Origin: Enoplolaimus lenunculus
Taxonomy: Eukaryota > Nematoda > Enoplea > Enoplida > Thoracostomopsidae
Direction of reading: 5' to 3'
Assembly (NCBI GenBank): GCA_030248215.1
Contig: JASANG010002095.1
Location: 1 to 64,000 of the forward strand
DNA: 64,000 nt
Part shown: positions 35,301 to 47,376 of the stretch, in pieces
Position numbering within the stretch: position 1 is the first letter of the stretch
Layout: every line of letters begins with the position of its first letter
The notes under the pieces: generated by a model
The model's input: only the letters and a program-made list of their open reading frames with translations
Databases searched by the model: none
What the model was told of the DNA's origin: nothing
Translations under genes and position numbers: made by a program

Positions 35301-38300
35301 AGCCAATTTCGCCGATCATAAAGAAAAATGCTCCGTTAATGTTCATAATGCCACGTTGATCAGTTTGCGAGTCAAGATAGAGTAGACCCAAAAATAGACC
35401 GAGTACCTATAGCGCAGATATATCCATTACTTGAAACTCATGATGGTACCAGAAATTTGTAATATATGTCAAAGCTCTTACTTGAGCTTAACTCGTTACG
35501 CAATCGTTTGACGGTTAAAAAATATTAGCCACACTGGACTCAGCTCCGCGAGCAGCGTCTAATAACATTTGCATTGTTGCAGCATCCACAATATGCTGGT
35601 AACACCGTTCAGAAATAGAGACGTTCAATTTTTATATAGGAAATTGTACTGGTTGATTTTTAGAAGTACAGGGAAATTGAAATAGACCTTATTAATCTTT
35701 ATGTGCAAACTAATTAGCAGTCTGAAGGTTGAAAATCTAATTTTCTTATACATTAAATGTTAGAAATCAAACTATAATTCAAAGTTTAAGATTAGCAGTG
35801 AGAAGGTAAAAGAATTTTTAAATTTGAATTTTGATAAATTTTATATTATAGCATCAAATTTGAAAGGTGGTGGAAAATAGAAGTTTGACGCATAGACAAC
35901 ATACAATCAGTAAAATTTATAAAACGACCCCTGTCATTGAGTAGTGGAATATTTTTAAAATTTTGCAATTTAAGAGTATCATATAAAATTCGATAAATCT
36001 CATCTGACTTCTTAATAGACAGACAAACGCGTTGCGCCGAAGCAGTTAATACTGGACTATGACAAGCGACGCGTTGAGGTTGGTTATAGATATTAGCAAG
36101 AACGTTCATTATAAATCTTTTTGCATAAGGGAAAAATCGAATTCGTTTCTTAAAAATTTCAAATTAGTTTCTTTCTAATAAAATTCAACTTTAACTGTTC
36201 CGGTTTCTGGTATTTCAGTTATTTCTAAGCAGACTAACAGGACAAAAACTAAACAATTGTTGGTAAAACAGTTATAACTTTATTAAATTTTTTGTTTTTG
36301 TCGTTATTTCACTGACTCGCCACTGACTTCAGAAAACTAATGAACCATATTCGCTTTTTTGTCCATGAATGGGTGACGGGGAGTTTGGTGACATATCAAT
36401 GCCTTTACTATCAAAAATAATTAGATTATAGGAAAACTAGCAATGTTTTAAAAAGTATTTGTTTGTATTTATAATATTTTTTCTATTTTGTGCTGTTTTA
36501 TGTATACAATTTCAGACTTCAATTATAAGTATGTACATTCAACAATTATAGGTAAACCGTTCAAGTTTGAAGACGCGTTAACCGAAGACGGCGAAATTAA
36601 TGGCGCAGACGTGGTTATTGAGTCGCAATACGACGACGTTTATAACAAACAAGACAATGGCGATGAAGATAATTTGAGTGGCAAACAGCTAAAATCCATG
36701 TGATCGGCAAAGTTTGTTTGACTTGGTGTTACCAAGAGTGGATGATTTTCAGAAGAGTGTGCAACTGGGTAGATTCTGTACACAAAACAATGTACCCAGC
36801 GCACGTTGTATTTTTGACCTACCCCCCCTTATTTGGGGGGGGAACGTTGAATCAATATTTTGAATTTTAGTTAAAGTCGCTCCGATTATATTTTAACTGT
36901 TATGTTTACTATGTAGATTATGTGGTGACTACCCCCCAAATCAGGGGGGTCGAGCAAAAATGCAACGCGTGCTGGTACACTTTGTTCCATGCACTACCGC
37001 ATCAGTTGCACACTCTTCTGCAAGTGGACATCATCCACTCTTGGTGTTACTGAGAGTATTGATCGACCCGAGGACTCGAACAGCAATGTGGTGAAGTGTA
37101 CATTCCGCACAAAAAAACTTCCAAACTCTCACGAAACAGTTGGATGCCTGTCAATCAAAATGTGCGCCCCTTATTTACGATACAATGTTGTCAAAACGAG
37201 ATCTCAAACACAAAATTTCTATGCAAACAACTACGGTATGTAATACCGTTTGAACCCTATCATGGTTCTGGGTTTTGTGCCAACGGCCGCAGTTTGACCA
37301 TGGTGCAGCAGTAGTTGCCGACTTATTATCAGAATTACTTACCAACATAGCTCATAATGTCTATTGCGATCGATTGGTTTCCTGTCTAAAACTGGTGCAG
37401 CATTTGCAATGGCGGATCCATGGGGGGCCCACCCTGGCCGTGGCCTCCCCCCAACAGCATCTCGACAAAGTTTATACAACAATTTTGTGACAATAGTTCG
37501 TGGTTTGTGTATGGGTCAAAAGTATTAAGTTATTACCTGTGAAACTTTGCCCCCCAACATTTTGAGATCCTGGATTCGCCACTGCGCATTTGCAAGAACG
37601 AAACATTTACTACACGGGGACAGTAATGGCGTTACGTGGCGAACAAGGACCAAAAAGTTTTAGTAACCGTGAAACGATAACAACGTGGTTCAATGAACTC
37701 TTGTGAACCTGATATGTGCTAAGCACATTTGAGAATACGGGTCAAGTTTATGGGTGATATTGATAGACTGGATCAAAATATCAGCAATTTGCGGGTAAGC
37801 GTTAGGAGTAAGAAACGGTGGTGGTCTATGTTTACTTACGCGATATATACTTCGAGGCAAAACGCGTTGCAGCTGTTTAGGAAAGTATCTGACGATAATA
37901 ACACTCTCGAGTTCCTGGCGTTCACTAGTTATTTGTTAAAGGTTTTTATTTAACAAAGTACGGTACGCTACATGGTTGTCCTACGCTGCTTTCATTTGAT
38001 AAAAGAGTTCCAACTGAAATTAGGTACTGATCAAACGGATCATAACATTGTTTTGGCGCACGCTCAGCTGAGGTGTGCTTTTGCAAGCAAAACGCAACGC
38101 GGAAATGCAAAAAATGTAACGTCAATTATTGTATGACATAAGAATTGAACGGTTACTCAAATCACATGACGCAAAAAACGTTCCGCCCCGGTTCTTTTAA
38201 TGGAACAACAATTCAAAGCCAGGACCCTGGTGATGGTTGTAATGGTGAGGTAAAAATGAATTTCCATACTGCAAACACACGGATTTGGGCTGTTCAATAT

Positions 38301-41300
38301 GCGATTTTAAAACCACCTTGAATTGTAAAAATGCTGTCAGAGCTTTTGAACCAAATACTGCTTATAAACACAGTTGTTCTTTAAGTTCAAGCTAGAACGA
38401 GCGAATGAAACTGTAGAAATATGACGTATTTATAAAAAGTAGAAATGTGGATTTACCAATTTTTGAATAATTCGAAACCAAATAATCGTTTTGTTTCGTC
38501 CGCTGTTCAGCACAAAACGCCACAATAGCAGTGCGAACTCAACAAACCAGTACGCATTGAATCTAAAATTAAACAATTATTACATAAACCTTGCTAATAG
38601 CACGAAGGGGCAAATTTTTGCAGACGAAACGTTTATTAATGACATTCATTCAAGGTGGGTGATCTACATGAGGGCAGCATGAAATTAAGCCAAAGGTGAT
38701 TTGTTTAGTCTAATCAACATTTCGTCGTACCGTTAAACACGCATAGAGGCTTTTCACACGGTTCGTTTGCTATGCTTTTTCCATGATTAAGCCCTTGGCC
38801 AGCGCGTATGTTGTTCCCCTTTTTATATCAAATGCCGCCGCGACTATGTATAAAACCGTATAACAGGTTCTGACTTACAGGTTAGGGGGGCATCGATTAC
38901 TTTGCCCTAGACACTGATCCGTTGGTTTTTTTGGTCACAGTCTAAACGACGTGAACTAACTTTTGTATTAATATTGAAATCGAACAAGCAAAAACTGCTT
39001 ATTTTTACGGCGGCACATGTATAGAACAGGGCCGGACCGTTTTCCGGTGGCGCTGTAACTCTTGCCGGATCAAATGGAAAACCGCCCCTGGCATTCGGCT
39101 TTCGCTCGCTTTGCATACAAGATTTTTCCGCAATTATATCTTGTGCAGCCCCACCCAACCTTTCAGACGTGTGCGGATTCGCCACCGCTTACGGTGATCT
39201 TTTCTTCAGATCAATCACATTGATCTAAAATATAAATGACGAAGACATATCATTTGCTTAATATGCCGCTCCTGGGTGCGGTCAGTACAATTTTGAGCCC
39301 AACTGAACGGTGACAGATATCTTGAAATATACACTAAAGCTTGGATTAGAATTTTGAGCTCAACTGCGCCGCAGTACATTTCTTGAAAACTACATTAAAG
39401 CTTGGAATATAAAGTTAATGATTGCGATGTTGCTGTTTACTGTTTTAAACGCTTTACGCCGCTGTCCGCCACCATTCGAATTATATACAAGCTGACGCAT
39501 GATGTCTGACGGCACCACTAAACCATTTATAAATAAAACTGGCCCGTACGGCGCGGTCCCACAAGTATAGTGCCACCCTAAATATTGAGCTCAGCGTGGC
39601 ATAGATTGAGTTTAGAGCTTTGTTTTATGACATAATTTTCGATTTTATACCAATCTGACAGCAAATCTATTGTCTTGAGCACGTTACCCGTAGTAAACTA
39701 GCATTGTCTTTTAACAAGTTCTCAACTTTGAAACGAAACTTAAACGTGTCGCCTGTCGTAATATTTTCGGTATTTGGAAGCAAAAAAAGTTATTGAAATG
39801 ATTGGCTCAAAATAGAATTATTTTGCCTGAAAATAGAAACATCGGCCCATATGTAGAGCACGGCCGGAACAGTAGTATACGCGTATTCCTAAACCTAAGC
39901 CTACGCCCAAGCCTAAGCGTAAGGACGGGCCTATTCCTAAGCCTAAGCATAAGACTAAGCCTAAGCAAAAAATTAGCCTAAAGCTTAAACTGAATCTATT
40001 ATAGTCTCTCAGGAAAGCGATCCGACCCTGTTCTATACATGGGCCGAAACATCAATTGTCCAAAGTTCAAAGCATTTGCTGTAAGCACTCACATTCGATG
40101 ACGAACGTGATAAATCCGAGCCAATCGTTTTGATTTGCAATTCGGCATTATACGTGGATTGTTGAAATGCTTCACAAGTTTGCTGAAAAGTATACATTTT
40201 ATATGAACCGGGCACATGACCAGAATATCAGCTATCATCAGACAGCCAAATGGTTTTGAAGTGAAAGTTTTAGCTCAGTTTGAGTTTTAAGCCTCATTCA
40301 CACGTGCACTGGTCCGTAGCTAGCTCACCTTGCTAGGGGGGGCTAAAAAATTTTCAGGATGGGCATTCAAGGATTTTTAATGAGTTACAAGCAAGATTGA
40401 GAATTTTCTAGGGGGCAAAATTTTTCCAGGGGGGGGGGCAAAATTTTTCCAGGGTGCGGCTGAGCCCTCCCTGACCCCCCCTTAGCTACGGGCTCGCACG
40501 TGCCATTTTTTGTAACGAGACTTCACAGCTGCAATTTGCAAGGTTAATTTTGTACATATGAAATTTGCAGAATTACATCGACAGTGGCATACGACTCCTC
40601 TTCCATTCCTGGTACAATTGCAAGTGTATGAACATAAAAGTCAGCAGGATTGAAATCAGTCGGACACGGACGCCCAATCCTGAAAATTTATTGAATGGTT
40701 CATGTTAATCATAAGCGTTTGCCCATTAAACCTAAGCCTAAACGTAAGCCTAAAAGCGTAAACCTATAGAAAAACCTCAACTTTAACAATCAGTCTTTTA
40801 GTCTCTAAGTGCATAATGTAATGTATCACAGTGAGCAGGCCTATAATAACATGGTCCTGCCAATAAAATATGAATGCTTTTGCACGTTCAATCACATTGT
40901 AGCTGAATTCTTAAGCTTAGTGTCAGACAGATATAGGCAAGAGCTTAAGCTAAAGCTTAGGTTTTAGTCAAAGGTATATAAGACGTTATATAAACTTAAC
41001 CTTAAACTTAGACTGTTTGCATAGGTTGCGTATCCTTCTTGAAGTTTTATATAAGCAAACTTAAAAGCAAACTACGACAGTTGAAATTGAAGCATAAACA
41101 CAATGTTAAGATAATTTGTTTACAAACATTGCAACCATACTACTTATAGGTTGGTTATCGGGTTCATATATGATTAAATCGATATTTCATTCCAGTGTAG
41201 TGTTCTGGCAAACTTACCCGCCGAAAAAGGTTAAAGCATCTGCGGTTGTGCCGAAAAAGGCGTTTCTTCCTTCTGCCAGCAGTATCACTCTGAAATAGCG

Positions 41301-44300
41301 TAAATAAACGTTTTCAGCTATTTCAGCAATAACCGCACAGGCCTATGCGCCACCATAAAATACTGGGGGTCCAAAAAATATCAGTAAGGGTATGTTGAGA
41401 TATGAACGAAATGACTTACAGGAAGCGGCGGACTAAAACGTTTGTAGGATAGGCCAAAAAATTCCTCAAGATATAAGGACACTGTTATATACCGTCTACT
41501 GTCCTGCAACCACAGATAGTGTCTATTTCGAACTATGAAATCGCTGTAGTTAAAAAATTTGCACAAGGCAACAGGGATCAACCGGATATCTGGTTCCGGT
41601 TTAATATCCACAAAATCCGACATCTGTTTCCGGTTCCGGTATCCGGTATAAACCTACCGGATACCGGATATTTGTGGTTCTGGTTCCAAATATCATAAAT
41701 AAAACCATTTTTACACGTCAAAATACTAGATATTTTGAAGCGACCGCAATTCAGCGCAATTCATGAATGGACACTGACATGGAATGAAAAATTCAAACCA
41801 AAAATTAATGTTACATCCATAAATACATATTTTTGCACGACTCAAATGCTTCCAACAGTGCACAAATTTAGATTCTATATCCGGTTAACATTCGGCTCCG
41901 GTACAAAATTCACTATCCGTTCCGGTTCCCGTATCCGGTAAAATCAATATTCGGCCGATCCCTGCAAGGCAAATGTGTTGCGACAAGAACGAATAGTGAA
42001 GAGTGTAAGGGGGGCGACATCAACTGACGAATCATGCAAGGGATTATAGCCTTCCGAACTGAAATCCTGTACAACGCTCCTGAGTTTAGACTTATTTTCA
42101 AAAAACAAACACCTGTCGAACATTGCATAAACTTCGCTTGCCGGCTGGTGTATTGTACAAATGATCGTTTTGTTCAAATTCGCTAACGATTGCAAAATTT
42201 CAACGATGCTTTCAGCCATAAACGAATCTAAACCTGACGTCGGTTCATCGCAAAACAGCACTGATGGGTTAGTTAGGATCTGATGAGAAAATACAACCGT
42301 TATACATTCACTGTTATATACGTTAGGCCTGTTGTAAATTTTTGTAAACAAACAATAGGATTTACTCTTGATGTAGCTGTTGGCTTTTAAATTATATTCG
42401 GAAGTAGAGAGTTAATCTAAAGTTGAGGTCTTGCAGGGTTTGCAAAACGAAGTGACACACGGTGGTGGAATATGGAATTCAGTTTGAAAATACGATTTTG
42501 AACAATTTTCAATTCCGTCTAACGGAATCCTATTTGTATGCGTAGTCAGGAACGCATTGCAGTAACATAGTAGCAGTTTGCAAACTAATAAAAAATTGAA
42601 TCAGTTTGCAAACTGACTTTAAATTACATTAGAGAAATATGAACCGGTCACATGCAGCCCCACTTCAATCTATGTTATGGTATGCAATACATTAACCAGC
42701 GTTAGATGTGACATTTTCTGATTTTTAGCTCAATTAGTGTATAGTAACATACCGCGGAAGCAAACGCTAATCTTTTAGCTTCGCCTCCTGATATTCCTTT
42801 AATGACTCCTGGAACGCCGATTTTTGAATGCTGACACTTTACCAGACCAAGCTGAAACCATATTATTCCACTTACCATTCGGAATTCTACGCAGGCCCAC
42901 AAGTAGCAATAATAAAAGACAGAAAGATACATAAGCGTAAGCAAGAATATTTTTTCTAATTTAGTATTCTTTCAATGTTATAGATAAATTTGTCACCAAG
43001 CGATGCAGACCCGCAGCCAGAGGGGGCGGCTGAAGGGGCTCAAATACAGTGGAGGAATTTTGGCGCCCTAGAAAATTTTAATCCTTGTTTGTAAACCATC
43101 GAAAACCCATCATGTATGTCGCTCCTAAAATATTTGTAGCCTCACCCTTGCAAGGTGAACTGGCTGCGAGCCTGCAGGGACGTGGAGATATCAGGTGGAT
43201 GGCGGCATCGCGCTGACCTCCTGTAGGTGCGGCTTTGTTGTTGCGCAAAAGTAAAATACAAAATGTCAACAGTTACTGCGCTCAAAGAATCCACGTAAAC
43301 GTACGAATAGTAATTGCTAAAATTCAACAAGATACCACCACAGAAATTCATAATGTGAAATTTTAACAGTAAACTTTAAATTTGTCTTTTAAACCACTGT
43401 ACTTTTGCTCGCTAACTTTCACCAGGGTAACCATGATGTTTGTAAAATATTTTCATCATTTCTTGATTTTGAAGGGTTTCTCATACACTTGGGGTGCCAC
43501 AGTGAAACCTGCATAATTTACTAAGTCACGTATACTCGTGCCAATAACATAGTTTGGCGATTCTGTTAAGAAAGTTTGCTGACCCTGTTTTCCTTACTTT
43601 TTAACTGTGCCATACACACGGTGAATTATGTTAGGGGATCATAAATACCTTCAACAATTTTGACAGGGATCAAAATAACACACGTTTCTGTTCCAAATTT
43701 AAGGCAAACCGATGTACAAAGTTATTTCTTTCGTAAAAAAATTGTAAGAAAAACAAATAGATGCTCACTTCTCTAATCACCTCGTTTACGCGTTCGATTT
43801 TTCTTCTACGCGAATATGTGTTCGGTAAACGCAGAACAGCCTGAAAATAAACGAAAAAATATGTCCACGATACCAGTTAATGCGAATTTTTGACTAACGC
43901 TCACCTTTAATATTCTCAAAAAATAAATCATAGCTTGAGTGCTTGATACTCTTTAACAAGATTTTGCAACTGGAAACTGGATGTATATAAATTTTGTATA
44001 GAAAAGAACGTACCCAGCGCGCGTTGCATTTTTGGCAGACCACTTAGGTACGGAAAGGACAGAAGCGGATCCAAAAATTTCTGACGGGGGGGGCGGGCTG
44101 ACAAACTTTATAAAACGCGATCATTCTTCAGTTAAAGAGATTCCAACCACGTTATCTTTTGGGTTCATAACCTCTTCTAACATGTAAATAGACTATGAGC
44201 AACAATTTAGTGCAAACTATGTGCACAACGTTATACACAATAACGCAGTGTTCCACAATTACTACATTACGCAACGCAGTACTAAACCTCTGCAAAACGC

Positions 44301-46416
44301 AAAAGGTTTGTAAGGATCGAGCTTCAAACTCCCATAGGTGAATGGCGATGGTAAACGCATTCCACTCCAGTCTCCGGTGTGTAAATCTTCATTGAAAGTA
44401 TTAATGAAAAAAATTACTATCTTAAAATCAACTAACATGAAATATTAAATGTTCTCGAACAGTCATTGTTCCAATGAATTCGTCGTGTTGTTGAACATAC
44501 GCAGCGTGCGCAGTGAGCAATCTGCGATTTGCGGTAACATCGTTGACACGGTACTCACCTTGAACTTGAAGCTGCCGTTGGTTACGAAATGTCAAAACGT
44601 TAAGCAACGTTGTTTTACCAGCACCGCTGAAACACGGAATTTGTAATATTTTATGTCTCAGTGATATTAACCTGTCTGAATCAGTATGGTACGTCATTAT
44701 TCGTGGAGCATCGAACGTGAATTGCCGTACTGCGGTGATCCAAAGGGTAACATAAGGAGTCCCTACATTGAGTCCCAATCAATCGCAGTCTGCAGCGAGC
44801 CAGTAGTTCATGGACTTGATAGGTTTTAATTTGGGTCCATAAAAGAGACAAGAACAGAAGAATGGTCTTTGACTGCTTAAATACGAAACAGAGAGTCATA
44901 TAACTTGCATACACCTTTATAAGTCAAGAAAAACCATTTACAGACATTTCCAATGAACAAAATGTTTCGGAGCAAGCAAGTTCTGCTCGAATAAAGGTTC
45001 TTGGCTCCAACTAGGGGGTGATTTAAAGATAAATAACAATCTCAAACCAATTAACAGGATGTGCCGTCTACTGAGGCAAAATCAATATTGTGCCCCTCTT
45101 ATTCGGATCACCGCACACAAATACATTCCCATGCAATACAGTAAGTTTAGCTTATAAACTAATCTTATTCTTAGACTTAGGCTTATACCTAGGTTTACTT
45201 AAATCCGCTCGTTTTTACACTGAGGCTCAGACTTACGCTTAGGCTTAAGAATATGCTTATATATACCTATGTCTCGGCCGTGAGCAGTACATGGACCAAA
45301 ATATGTCCACAAAATTTGTGATTTGCTTAAGCATAGCACCAGGCTTAGTGGTGTTTACAAATGAAGAAATAGTAACAAGGTTTAAAAAACGCTTGCAAAA
45401 TTGTTAATATTACATAACTATACAGGGAATATAATAACATGTGTTTCCAGTCCGCAAAAATAAGGACTATTAACCTCATAGTATAAGCAAAAGGATTACG
45501 CAGAGCATAGACTAAACTGTATTAATTTTGTTTCTGAGTAACTTGTGAGAGCCAAAAAAGTGTGTGAATCTTTTAGCAATAAAAGCAAAATCTTTTAGCA
45601 ATAAAAGCAAAGCAATGCATGAGTTTCAACTTAAACGAATCGGTTACATACCTCGCTCCCATTAATGCCACGAGTTGACCAGGTTCTACTACGCCGCTTA
45701 CTGAAAACAAACCAAGCTTGGAATTAAAACATCACTGTTTCCTTGGCCAATTTGGTAAAATATTGTTTATTAATTTTGATCAATGCTATTTAGTTTGATG
45801 TTTCACAAAACAAATTTGTTGAGTTCACGCAGTTGATAAAGGTTTCGCTATAGTTACAGTATGGCCTACAGCGACCTATTTAATTCTTAACAAACGCGTG
45901 TTTGTCATGAAAGCATTATCCTTTATGTTCAAGCTAACTGTAAAATTGACACAAAAATTGCGTTCGAATTTGCCTGATACAGTATTTTGGAACTTCATAA
46001 GTCACTTTCCATTGCAAAATACATAACAGGGTACTCGAAATCTGTCTCCAGTACGACAAAATCTGTGAACCTCCAGGTTAGACTCCCATTTTTTCAACTC
46101 CGGTTGTACTTTGATACAAAATTCATTTTATTTAATTCAGCTTACGATTGAACAAAATTTGTTTCCTTCCTTTATCAGTTGCTTCACCGCCGCCGCAACA
46201 CCGTGAAATGTGTCTCTTTTTGCCGCGGTTCACCGCAACGCTAGTGGTTCGTTTTGCCCAAACATTTAAATTGTTCCATACTAACGTTATCGGATCTGAT
46301 CCTGGAACGCTGACTGAATTTGTACGAAACGTCTTTGATTCACCGCCAGGTCCAAAACTTGACTCACAATCGCTTGGTCTACAAAATTTGCAAAGAATTG
46401 TTAAAAAATTGTTCAT
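29303..46416 (-). CDS. ABCG: White-type ABCG half-transporter, 17 exons placed
   Basis: Exons in order: 46146-46416, 45652-45700, 44437-44626, 43769-43840, 42753-42851, 42113-42279, 41218-41289, 40577-40679, 40093-40182, 35275-35406, 34707-34799, 34158-34215, 33292-33369, 31634-31739, 30525-30625, 29904-30022, 29303-29404 (TAG). All junctions are GT-AG and every phase agrees; together they give 633 residues. The ATP-binding half has GASGAGKTT (Walker A, split by an intron), ISGGEAKR (signature), [12 protein letters not shown] (Walker B) and TIHQPASE (switch His). The membrane half has [19 protein letters not shown], a GGLFVN turn, the [17 protein letters not shown] loop, an extracellular loop with NAT and paired Cys, and a last helix ending in a basic tail. 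It would dimerise and export small lipophilic substrates; the substrate is unknown. An exon of about 30 residues before the first helix, between 35406 and 40093, was not found. The start ATG is uncertain: a stop lies just upstream in frame. Confidence 0.9.
30785..31055. mobile_element. worn element rich in GGTTCCGGTT words
   Basis: TTAGAGATGCCCCGGTGCCG at the left, then CCGGTTACGGTTTCGGTTCC and GATTGCACCATGATAT at the right. Similar GGTTCCGGT-rich elements occur at 41572-41964, 48742-49146 and 54145-54615. It lies in an ABCG intron. Confidence 0.4.
31770..32500. repeat. diverged tandem units containing GTGGGAAAA/TTTTCCCAC
   Basis: Units with GTAGTTCGGAAAACGGT, GTAGTTCAGAAAGCGGT and then CTTTTCCCACTTT twice repeat at roughly 100-base spacing. 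They are diverged and cover no exon. They lie upstream of the 31634-31739 exon in ABCG intron sequence. Confidence 0.4.
32604..32763. mobile_element. GGCC-ended MITE with GCCTAA array
   Basis: It begins GGCCAATGTAAAGAACAGGG and ends CGCCCCTGATCTTTACATGG. Inside is AAGCCTAAGCCGAAGCC. It directly precedes the MITE at 32789 in an ABCG intron. Confidence 0.65.
32789..33185. mobile_element. Tc1/mariner-like MITE, CTGTAGTGACC family
   Basis: It begins CTGTAGTGACCCGAAAAAG and ends CTATTATTTGGGTCACTACA, flanked by TA on both sides. It sits about 100 bases before the ABCG exon at 33292-33369. Confidence 0.75.
33696..33902. mobile_element. GGCC-ended MITE with GCCTAA array
   Basis: It begins GGCCAATGTAAAAACAGGAG and ends GTTCCGCCCATGACAGGGGC. 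The array of AAGCCTAAGCCTAAACCTAA and further units covers about 33740-33830. The RLRLRLR-type open frame here is the array read as protein. Confidence 0.7.
36733..37042. mobile_element. hAT-like palindromic MITE inside the piggyBac remnant
   Basis: The ends CAAGAGTGGATGAT and ATCATCCACTCTT are inverted. Both sides carry the perfect 8-bp duplication GGTGTTAC (36725-36732, 37043-37050). Inner arms ACCCAGCGCACGTTGTATTT and AAAAATGCAACGCGTGCTGG match the family at 10116-10344, either as part of this element or as a nested one. Confidence 0.8.
37407..37584. mobile_element. hAT-like MITE, CAGTGGCGGATCC-type ends
   Basis: It starts CAATGGCGGATCCATGGGGG and ends GATCCTGGATTCGCCACTG. The flanks AGCATTTG (37399-37406) and CGCATTTG (37585-37592) agree at seven of eight bases. 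It interrupts piggyBac coding sequence. A homologue is at 18259-18640. Confidence 0.75.
39844..40045. mobile_element. GGCC-ended MITE with GCCTAA arrays and perfect 8-bp duplication
   Basis: It starts GGCCCATATGTAGAGCACGG and ends CTGTTCTATACATGGGCC. GAAACATC flanks both ends exactly (39836-39843 and 40046-40053). Arrays of CCTAAGCCTAAGC-type repeat fill about 39885-39970. It lies just downstream of ABCG exon 40093-40182. Confidence 0.85.
40308..40496. mobile_element. hAT-like element, GTCCGTAGCTAG ends, inside a CACGTG MITE
   Basis: It runs from ACTGGTCCGTAGCTAGCTCA to CTTAGCTACGGGCTC. The flanks ACACGTGC (40300-40307) and GCACGTGC (40497-40504) agree at seven of eight. The host sequence on both sides (CCTCATTCACACGTGC and CACGTGCCATTTTTTG) is a CACGTG-type MITE. 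A run of ten G lies near 40430. Confidence 0.65.
41572..41964. mobile_element. hAT-like element with CCGGATA words, perfect 8-bp duplication
   Basis: It begins CAGGGATCAACCGGATATCT and ends ATATTCGGCCGATCCCTG. Both sides carry CAAGGCAA (41564-41571 and 41965-41972). The ends hold many GGTTCCGGT/CCGGTATCCGG words. It is noncoding and lies between ABCG exons 41218-41289 and 42113-42279. Confidence 0.85.
44000..44060. mobile_element. single arm of the GTTGCATTTTTGG MITE
   Basis: AACGTACCCAGCGCGCGTTG then CATTTTTGGCAGACCAC matches the left arm of 10116-10344. No right arm is seen. Confidence 0.45.
44730..45116. mobile_element. diverged CTGTAGTGACC-family MITE
   Basis: It starts CTGCGGTGATCCAAAGG and ends CTCTTATTCGGATCACCGCA. 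The internal GAGTCCCAATCAATCGCAGT matches the family copies. It is older than 9638-10039 and lies in the ABCG intron between exons 44437-44626 and 45652-45700. Confidence 0.6.
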
Positions 46417-46867
46417 ACGGTTTCCGATTTAAGAATTCTGTTCAAATAAAGCTTTCAAAGTTGAACCAAAATTAGGTGCCAACTCTCTGAATGACACATC
46501 TTTTACAAAAAATACAAAAAACCTTATAAATATGATGAAATTGCTGGACGTGCAGCAAAAGTTCTACCGTAGCCGAAGTCGGTTTTTTGAAGAAGCAAGA
46601 GGTAGACCTTTGTCTATACCATGCTCAGTGGGTTTAAATTCAGCTCCAATTTGAGAAATAAACAGGTTTTCGAACCTGGTTCAATAAAAACGGTTCAAGT
46701 TTGATCATTTGCATTTATGCGCGTTTACAGTCCAATGAAGGGGATTGAAAACGGCACAACCCTGCAACCAGAAATTCTTAGTAGAGGGGGCAAGCACATG
46801 TCTACAAGTGAGTTTTCATAATATTTTAGCCCACAATTTAAAAATCCTTGTTACTAGCATAAACGCA

Positions 46868-47095
46868 GGTCGTTGGTATCACCTGGCATTATTTTTTATT
46901 TCAGCAATATGCACCTGATTTAGGAGGGGGTAGTTACCAATTAAACCATACATAGTAAACATAGGCTTAAACAATTTAATCGGAGCAACTTGCGATCTAA
47001 CTGAAAATATTAGTGCAACGTATCCCTCCAAAATCAAAGGGGTCCGCCAAAAACGCAATGCGTGCTTGATATATTCTTTTGTACACAGAATATAC
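46868..47095. mobile_element. MITE with GTTGCGTTTTTGG arms
   Basis: The right part AAGGGGTCCGCCAAAAACGC AATGCGTGCTTG matches 10116-10344, and the left part has AGGAGGGGGTAGTTACC. It is worn; borders are approximate. Confidence 0.5.
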
Positions 47096-47376
47096 CTCCT
47101 ACTCGTACTAATATTTATTGTAATCACGAGTAACACAAAAACCTTCAGCAGTTGAGTTGTAGAAATGAATAAATTCAGAATATTTTACTTGGAATATAAG
47201 CTGCCGTAATCACTAATTTCAGACTGACACGAAGTCAACAGAGATTCTTCATCTTTTTCCTTCGGCATAATCTTAAAATAGCGATATCTGTCGATACCAC
47301 GCTCAAATTGCTTGTAAATATTAACGCTTAAAATACTTTATTAGCGTTAAACTTTAAACAAATGTTTTCAAATTGT

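Larger units (their letters stand above)
36530..37953 (+). pseudogene. piggyBac-type transposase remnant cut by MITE insertions
   Basis: Three blocks on the plus strand read as parts of a DDE_Tnp_1_7 transposase. 36530-36700 is an acidic N-terminal stretch ([12 protein letters not shown]). 37290-37406 and 37593-37690 give [16 protein letters not shown], then [15 protein letters not shown] and [11 protein letters not shown], matching the DNFFTS...L...GT piggyBac core. 37750-37953 gives [17 protein letters not shown] and SKKRWW, the third catalytic-Asp region. Whole elements separate the blocks: a hAT-like MITE at 36733-37042, another at 37407-37584, and a CCCGTATTCTCA-type end at 37700-37738. 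At the second, the coding sense resumes right after the target duplication. The cysteine-rich C-terminus is absent. It lies in the large ABCG intron, opposite in strand, and is inactive. Confidence 0.75.

Noticed and set aside
38907-39185. Minus-strand gene, 92 codons
   Set aside because: No domain, and the sequence includes words (AACAGGGCCGGACCG, TTTTCCGGTGGC) that look like transposon ends.
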